From positions 32,142-96,141 of the forward strand of contig JAIBBI010000003.1 in the NCBI GenBank assembly GCA_019694755.1: a stretch of DNA of 64,000 bases, written 5' to 3'. Made by a program: the position numbers and the translations under genes. The notes below the pieces were generated by a model, which worked only from the letters and a program-made list of their open reading frames with translations, did not search any database and had not been told where the DNA came from. This document shows positions 58,905 through 64,000 of this stretch, one piece after another; the stretch's first letter is position 1, and every line of letters begins with the position of its first letter. This DNA comes from Gemmataceae bacterium (GTDB lineage: Bacteria; Planctomycetota; Planctomycetia; Gemmatales; Gemmataceae).

Positions 58905-60526
58905 GGTTTCGCCTGTGGGGCCGGCACGTCGGCGAAACTGTAGATGAGGAACGTGGGAGTCCTTGCGATGGGCTGCCGACGTTGAATGTACTCCAGGGCG
59001 TGTGCGTGCGACGGACTGAGCCGATAGCCGTGCGAAATGTTCGTGCTCACGGCGAGCGTCCTGCCCCAGACAAATTGCGGCATGTCGTCAGGGCTTTGCA
59101 GATTGACGTTGTGTAGTGGCAGGTCCCGGGCCGGGAACTGCTTCAGTGCCGGATCCTGCCCGAAATACCAGATATCGAGCCCAGGCCGCCCCGCGGATGC
59201 ATGCCAGCGATCCAGTTCGGGGAGACCCTGTCCCCAATCGGAATTCGAGTCTCCGGCTACCAGATAAGTCTGGAGTGGGCCGCCCCACAGTCTGTTGGAA
59301 TACATCAGGTGATGCGGCCAAGTAGTGCCGGCTACCCACAGCAATCCCGCCACTCCCGCCACGGCGCAGGCTTGCAGTCGAATGCCGGCCTGCGCGACCA
59401 GGACGGCAAGCCCCGTGATGAGCATCACCACAAGAGGCAATTGCATGCGAATTCCAAGCTGTACCCGGCAATTGAGGCTGAACACCAGCAACAGGGTAGC
59501 GCCGAGTAGGGCAGTATTGCCGAGCCAGGCTTTCGGTCGAGTCAGGGCCAGCCAGCCGGCCGCAGCGAGAATCGGTATGGGCAACTTGATCAAGATTATG
59601 GTCGGGAAATACCACCAGAATGGCCGGTAGTCGCGAGCGCCGAGCAGGTACTGTCCGTGTCCCCGGGCGTTGTGCTGGATTTGCGTTGCAATCGCCTCGA
59701 TGGCGTTGCCGAACACTTTGAAGTGTTTGGCGACCCAGACCAGCGCGGGTTTCCAACCCGAATCGGCCTGGCTCTTCGCCCAGGTGACAAACCAGCCGCT
59801 GGGCTCGAAATCGCTGCCACAGCCCACGATGGCAACAAGCAATCCAATCATGCCGATCTGAATCAAATTGAGGAGAAATCGACGAATTCGGTCACACCAT
59901 TTTTCCTCACTGTGTTGCGTGATTTCGACGGCAAACATCAGAATCGGGCCGAACGCGAGCGCCGACGCCTTGGCGAGCAGCGCAATGCCGAAGAGGATTC
60001 CGGGTACGACCACTCGCCATCGGTAGTCCAGGCCGTGCCCTCGACGATATGCGACCAGAAACGTCGACAATGTTGCGGCGATGGCGATGTCGGTCGTCGC
60101 CAATGCGGCATGTGCCAGGAGGTTTGGTTCGCAAGCCAATGCCGCTACCGCAAGTCTGCCCGCCCAATCGCCGCCGAGATCCCGGGCGAATCGCATGGCC
60201 GACCAGAGCAATAGCCACCAGAAGACGAGATTGCCGTGCCGCATCCAAACGAGCAGTTGCGGGAATTGCGCTACCTCGTCAAACCGTTCGCCCCGCCACC
60301 ATTCCGTGACTCCGAGCGGCAATGTTTGCGTATCGACGGGCAGGGGCATCGTGCCCAGTTTCATCAGTTCCCGGTGGGAACCGGTGCGCCAATAATGCAG
60401 CCCGTTCTTCAGGTAGATCGGTTCGTCGTATGTCGCGCCAATCTCGCGAGACGTGGCCACGCAGATCGCGCTGCTGAGGCAGCCGAACACGATAAGCCAG
60501 ATCAGGTCGATTTGCTTTGGGTTCAT
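58901..60526 (-). CDS. GT39/ArnT-like membrane glycosyltransferase
   Basis: A 541-residue protein with about ten membrane helices. The first outer loop carries TSREIGATYDEPIYL, the acidic DE pair typical of GT-C enzymes (PMT/ArnT-like), which use polyprenyl-phosphate sugars. Later segments include AALACEPNLLAHAALATTDI and a C-terminal soluble part (DSNSDWGQGLPELDRWHAS). It is the first gene of a pair with the membrane protein at 57555 and would add a sugar to lipid or protein at the outer face of the membrane. Donor and acceptor unknown. Confidence 0.72.
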   Translation of the reverse strand: MNPKQIDLIWLIVFGCLSSAICVATSREIGATYDEPIYLKNGLHYWRTGSHRELMKLGTMPLPVDTQTLPLGVTEWWRGERFDEVAQFPQLLVWMRHGNLVFWWLLLWSAMRFARDLGGDWAGRLAVAALACEPNLLAHAALATTDIAIAATLSTFLVAYRRGHGLDYRWRVVVPGILFGIALLAKASALAFGPILMFAVEITQHSEEKWCDRIRRFLLNLIQIGMIGLLVAIVGCGSDFEPSGWFVTWAKSQADSGWKPALVWVAKHFKVFGNAIEAIATQIQHNARGHGQYLLGARDYRPFWWYFPTIILIKLPIPILAAAGWLALTRPKAWLGNTALLGATLLLVFSLNCRVQLGIRMQLPLVVMLITGLAVLVAQAGIRLQACAVAGVAGLLWVAGTTWPHHLMYSNRLWGGPLQTYLVAGDSNSDWGQGLPELDRWHASAGRPGLDIWYFGQDPALKQFPARDLPLHNVNLQSPDDMPQFVWGRTLAVSTNISHGYRLSPSHAHALEYIQRRQPIARTPTFLIYSFADVPAPQAKP

Positions 60527-60539
60527 CGGGTTTCGGAGG

Positions 60540-62132
60540 CTATTGTCCGCCGATGGCCACGGATTCCTGCCGCCGGATCACGCCAGCCTCCAGTTGGTCG
60601 GCAGCGAGTTCCGCCGAAACGATGGCGGGAATCGCCGGTCGGGCTGCCTTGGCGTTGATCGTGAAGACTTGCCGGCCGCCTGCTGCGACATTGCCGGGCT
60701 GAAACGAGATTCGGCCGCCTTCGTGATTGTGCTGCGGCGGGTCGGCCGAGACGTACGTCAGGCTCGACGGCAGTATTAACGCAGGGCGGACATTTGTCGC
60801 ACCAGCAGACCCCGTGTTATCGACAGTGATTAAGATCCGGACGGTATTGCCGACCGTCGTCGACTCCGGTTCGCAGCGGACATCCATGCGTAGGGCAGCC
60901 GCCTGTTCAAATTCTGTCGTGACGGATTTTTCGTCGAGAAGAGACTGGGAGCGTGCGGCAAATGAATGCTGATGGCGTCCCGGTCCGCCAGCTTTCGTGG
61001 TCAACTCCAGCGTCTGAGTTTCACCCGGTGCGAGTTGGCTGATGATCCACTGGACATCGCGATCAAATACCTGGCCACCGCCTGAAAGCGTAACGACTTC
61101 ACTACCGGCCGGTAACTTGTCACTGACGGTGATGTTCCGGAGTATCCCGTTTCCGGCATTGCGAACCGTGAGCTTGTATGTCGCTGTCTGGTGGCTGCCT
61201 CGGCGAGCGGGGCCCGCGGCGGTCAGTTCCAACTTGGGTGGCTGCACGGCGAGCGTGGCTTTGGCTTCTGTCGCTTTGCTGCCGGTTGCTGTCAGGGCGT
61301 TGGCGATGACAGAATGATTGCCGCCCTTCTCAGCCAGGACACGGGCATCAAGGTATCGTACTTCACTGGGGCCGAGACGCGGCAGAGTCCAGGTCCGTAG
61401 TTGCGGCGAGTTCTTCGGCTCCGCTGGTTGCCCGGGGCGGGCAGCATCGTACTGGAACGCCACGCCGTCCGAAAGGGCTAAGGTGACCTGTACGTCGCGG
61501 ACCTCAAGCAGTCCCGGGTTGCGGACTTCGAGTCGCAAGATTCCCTGTTCGGTTTGCTGGAGTGCTGTCGGCGGCATGATTTTCACCGCGAGTTCCGGCT
61601 TCGCCAGGCGAGTCGTCGCCTGTCTCCCGTGCTCGAAGCGAACGCGAACGACGTGGTGCCACTCGCTCATGTCCGGAGTCGGCGTGACCGAAACGGCTAT
61701 CTCCTTCTTCTGGCCGCCTGCCAGCGTTCCAATGTCCCACTCCACGCCTGCTTGGGTGGTCCGGGTTGGTGGAATGTCAGATTTGCGAATTGTCTTGCCG
61801 GCCGGTAGCGGGTGGATGATGACCACGTCGCGGGCCGTCAGATTCGATGTGTTTTCAACCCGGAGTGTGTATTCGATGTCTTTGTTGCTTGCGATGAACG
61901 CTGGCGCAATGACCGTCACTGTCACAACAGGAGTGGTGTAGGCCCCTGCATAAGTCGGGGGGACTGATCCGCCACGCAAAGGCAATTGCGCCCCGGCTTG
62001 CTTGAGCATGCCGTCGGTCAGCCCCTTTTCGAGTGGAGGCTCCTGCGACTCGACTGCGCGAGGAGGTTGCGCTAATAATGAAACCGCGAGGGCGAAAACC
62101 AGGGTAATAGCCGAAACGAGCGTTCGCCGCAT
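60540..62132 (-). CDS. Secreted DUF11-repeat protein
   Basis: A 530-residue protein with a signal peptide (RRTLVSAITLVFALAVSLLA). It holds about four DUF11-type Ig-like repeats with the phrases YTLRVENTSNLTARDVVIIH, PLPAGKT, YKLTVRNAGNGILRNITVSD and VRILITVDNTGSAGATNVRP. Such repeats are found in cell-surface proteins and have structural roles. A good ribosome binding site AGGAGG lies close upstream of ATG 62132. The gene ends 13 bases from the start of the glycosyltransferase gene on the same strand, so all three may be co-transcribed. Confidence 0.8.
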   Translation of the reverse strand: MRRTLVSAITLVFALAVSLLAQPPRAVESQEPPLEKGLTDGMLKQAGAQLPLRGGSVPPTYAGAYTTPVVTVTVIAPAFIASNKDIEYTLRVENTSNLTARDVVIIHPLPAGKTIRKSDIPPTRTTQAGVEWDIGTLAGGQKKEIAVSVTPTPDMSEWHHVVRVRFEHGRQATTRLAKPELAVKIMPPTALQQTEQGILRLEVRNPGLLEVRDVQVTLALSDGVAFQYDAARPGQPAEPKNSPQLRTWTLPRLGPSEVRYLDARVLAEKGGNHSVIANALTATGSKATEAKATLAVQPPKLELTAAGPARRGSHQTATYKLTVRNAGNGILRNITVSDKLPAGSEVVTLSGGGQVFDRDVQWIISQLAPGETQTLELTTKAGGPGRHQHSFAARSQSLLDEKSVTTEFEQAAALRMDVRCEPESTTVGNTVRILITVDNTGSAGATNVRPALILPSSLTYVSADPPQHNHEGGRISFQPGNVAAGGRQVFTINAKAARPAIPAIVSAELAADQLEAGVIRRQESVAIGGQ

Positions 62133-62292
62133 TGCGCGGACCTCCTGTCCGGCCTAACTTGTAACCCGCTCAGTCGCTTGTGAAAAGGTGAACTCACCGG
62201 CGGGCCCCAGGTGCTTGGCATCCTGTCGGGCGAATCGGAGCAGCCGTGCGGTCTGGTAATCGGGAGAATTGGCGACAGATGTGCCGGTCGGC

Positions 62293-62321
62293 TTGACCTG
62301 ACGGCCTGTCGCCTTTAATGT
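62293..62321 (+). promoter_or_regulatory. Sigma70-type promoter of sppA
   Basis: TTGACC (62293-62298), a 17-base spacer and TAATGT (62316-62321) lie 65 bases before the sppA ATG. Both hexamers are close to consensus and spacing is ideal. No gene is seen in the rest of the 62133-62386 gap. Confidence 0.55.
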
Positions 62322-62386
62322 GGATCCTACCGCGGGTTGCGTCGAATGACCGGCCCGTTACCCTGCCTGAATCGGAGAATGTACCG

Positions 62387-64000
62387 ATGGTTCGACGTCT
62401 GTTTGCGGTCGCCGTACTGACCGCTTTCGTGAGTTCGACCGCATTCGCGGCCGACTCGCCCAAAAAGGGGAAGCCGGCCGGTCCGGTCATCGCCCACATC
62501 AAGATGTCTGGCGATCTCGACGAGGCTCCCGGGGCCCCCGATCCGCTTTTCGGCGGGGCAGGCGGTGACAGCCTGCGAACTAGAATTGAACGAATTCACA
62601 AGGCGGCGAAGGATGACAGCGTCAAAGCGCTGTTCCTGGAATTTGGCGGCATCTCGGCCGGGTTTGGAAAGGTCGACGAATTGCGTCAGGCGCTCACCGC
62701 TTTCAAGGCAACCGGCAAGAAGGTGTTCTGTTACGCGGAAAGCTATGCCGCCAAGGACTACCTTGTTGCCGCGTCGTGCGACCTGATCGGCCTGCCGGAA
62801 TCCGGCGGCGTCGATATTCACGGGATGCGGGCCGAGATCACGTTCTACAAGGACATGTTCGAGAAGGTCAACGTGAAGGCCGACTTCCTTCAGATGGGTG
62901 ATTTCAAAGGCGCGGCCGAGCCCTACATGCGATCTTCGATGAGCCCCGAGTTCCGCAAGCAGTATGAGTCGGTGATCGACGACTTCTTCGAGAAGAGCTA
63001 CGTCGGCGCGATTGTCGCCGCCCGGCCGGAAAAGAACCGCACGCCGGAGAGCGTCAAGAAGATGATCGATCACGGTGAATTCACGGCGAAGAAGGCGGTC
63101 GCGGCCGGTCTCGTGGATCGCCTCGCTTACTACGACGATTTCGTGAACCTGATCAAGGCCGAGGTCAAGGGTGCCGACGGGCTGAAAGTCGCGAAGAACT
63201 GGGGCGTCACCAAGCCGGAAGACGTCGACATGTCCAACCCGTTCGCGATCCTCAAATTGCTCAACCCGCCGAAGCCCAAGGTGTCGAAAGAGCCGAAAAT
63301 CGCCGTGGTATACGCCGTCGGCGCAATCGAATCGGGCAAGGGGGGCGGCAACCCGCTCATGGGCGGCAGCACGATCGGCAGCACCTCGATGGTCGAAGCG
63401 ATCAAGGAAGCGGAAAAGGACGAAACGGTGAAAGCCACCGTCCTGCGAGTCGACAGCCCGGGCGGTTCGGCGCTCGCCAGTGACCTGATCTGGAATGCAC
63501 TCGTGAGTTGCAAGAAGCCAGTCATCGCCAGCATGGGCGATGTTGCGGCGAGCGGCGGCTATTACATCAGCATGGGCTGCCAGAAGGTTTACGCGGAGCC
63601 GGGAACGCTCACCGGATCGATCGGCGTCGTCGGCGGAAAAATCGTGACCGGCGGCCTAATGAACATGGCGGGTCTGAAGACCGACATCATTTCCCGCGGC
63701 GCCAACTCCGGCATCATGTCGACCGAACGTGCCTGGACCGAATCGGAGCGCAAGGTCATCCGCGAGAGCATGGAAGACGTGTACGACATGTTTCTCGACA
63801 AGACCCTCGCCGGTCGCAAGCGGGCCGGTGTGACCATGAGCAAGGAAAAGCTGCTGACGCTGGCAGGTGGCCGCGTGTGGACGGGCCGCCAGGCGCTGGC
63901 CGCGGGGCTGGTCGACGAACTCGGCACCCTCGACGACGCGATTGCGGCCGCCAAGAAGATGGCGGGAGTCGAAGGCAAGGAGATGGAGATTCTCACCCTG
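62387..64000 (+). CDS. sppA: Signal peptide peptidase SppA (67K type), 3' end outside window
   Basis: Membrane-associated Ser-Lys protease that degrades cleaved signal peptides. 538 codons are visible. An N-terminal signal (VRRLFAVAVLTAFVSSTAFA) is followed by two ClpP-like halves. The first has YAESYAAKDYLVAASCD, with the catalytic Lys; the second has LRVDSPGGSALASDLIW and GDVAASGGYYISMGCQKVYA, with the nucleophile Ser, then GTLTGSIGVVGGK. This is the long tandem form of E. coli (618 residues). GGAGA eight bases upstream supports ATG 62387. Confidence 0.93.
   Translation, partial: MVRRLFAVAVLTAFVSSTAFAADSPKKGKPAGPVIAHIKMSGDLDEAPGAPDPLFGGAGGDSLRTRIERIHKAAKDDSVKALFLEFGGISAGFGKVDELRQALTAFKATGKKVFCYAESYAAKDYLVAASCDLIGLPESGGVDIHGMRAEITFYKDMFEKVNVKADFLQMGDFKGAAEPYMRSSMSPEFRKQYESVIDDFFEKSYVGAIVAARPEKNRTPESVKKMIDHGEFTAKKAVAAGLVDRLAYYDDFVNLIKAEVKGADGLKVAKNWGVTKPEDVDMSNPFAILKLLNPPKPKVSKEPKIAVVYAVGAIESGKGGGNPLMGGSTIGSTSMVEAIKEAEKDETVKATVLRVDSPGGSALASDLIWNALVSCKKPVIASMGDVAASGGYYISMGCQKVYAEPGTLTGSIGVVGGKIVTGGLMNMAGLKTDIISRGANSGIMSTERAWTESERKVIRESMEDVYDMFLDKTLAGRKRAGVTMSKEKLLTLAGGRVWTGRQALAAGLVDELGTLDDAIAAAKKMAGVEGKEMEILTL

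Noticed and set aside
1..64000. tRNA genes, riboswitches and prophage
   Set aside because: No T-arm/anticodon pattern, no riboswitch consensus and no cluster of phage structural genes was recognised by eye. A tRNAscan and covariance-model search would be decisive.

Overview
The window is high-GC bacterial chromosome, most likely from a member of the Planctomycetota close to the Gemmataceae or Isosphaeraceae. The grounds are: three secreted proteins with the planctomycete-style N-terminal LExRxxP motif, two of them ending in dockerin-like Ca-binding repeats; several Ser/Thr kinase and FHA genes; methanofuran-type (mfn) genes in a bacterium; and tubulin-like GTPase domains, fused to kinases, in a lineage known to lack FtsZ. 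This assignment is inference from gene content. No 16S rRNA or tRNA gene was seen.

Layout. 1-3113: a ribF fragment runs off the left edge, divergent from rnpB, whose P12 helix is enlarged by heptanucleotide-repeat arms; two tandem beta-propeller genes follow. 3155-10144: a secreted beta-propeller-like protein, then a pyruvate:ferredoxin oxidoreductase coupled to a dihydroorotate-dehydrogenase-like protein, then a DUF4239-like membrane protein. 10260-12542: a decayed PI-PLC-like gene with an intact terminator, then a small HTH gene pair. 12604-16561: proS, a short-repeat hairpin, a secreted ARPP-1 (DUF6569) protein, and an ASCH-mfnB pair. 16703-24653: two very large tandem kinase-tubulin fusion genes, the second overlapping scpA; this is the most unusual part of the window.

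24600-34510: a secreted dockerin protein, an Hsp70 with a long C-terminal extension, and a five-gene set (TlpA-like thioredoxin, flavin reductase, M24-fold protein without metal ligands, XRE regulator, membrane protein). 34516-38384: a 2-oxoacid:ferredoxin oxidoreductase (korA-korB) bracketed by two CBS-pair genes. 38477-41473: phosphoesterase, methyltransferase, mfnF and mfnE, all translationally coupled from the second gene on. 41452-46102: a phospho-signalling operon of membrane Ser/Thr kinase, double-FHA protein and FHA-transmembrane protein, divergent from a ureohydrolase. 46951-52448: a lipocalin-like membrane-anchored protein, a large secreted amidase, a subtilase and a small secreted Pro-rich protein with its own promoter and terminator.

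52711-57105: a metallophosphoesterase, yidC and mnmE. 57117-64000: a small membrane protein, two membrane glycosyltransferase-like proteins, a DUF11 secreted protein, and sppA running off the right edge.

Functional themes: ferredoxin-linked carbon metabolism (nifJ, korAB); methanofuran-like cofactor synthesis (mfnB, mfnE, mfnF) for H4MPT-type C1 transfer; phosphorylation signalling; and envelope biogenesis (yidC, sppA, amidase, secreted repeat proteins). The kinase-tubulin pair beside scpA suggests a link between phosphorylation, a cytomotive or scaffold GTPase, and chromosome organisation. That link is a hypothesis from gene context only.
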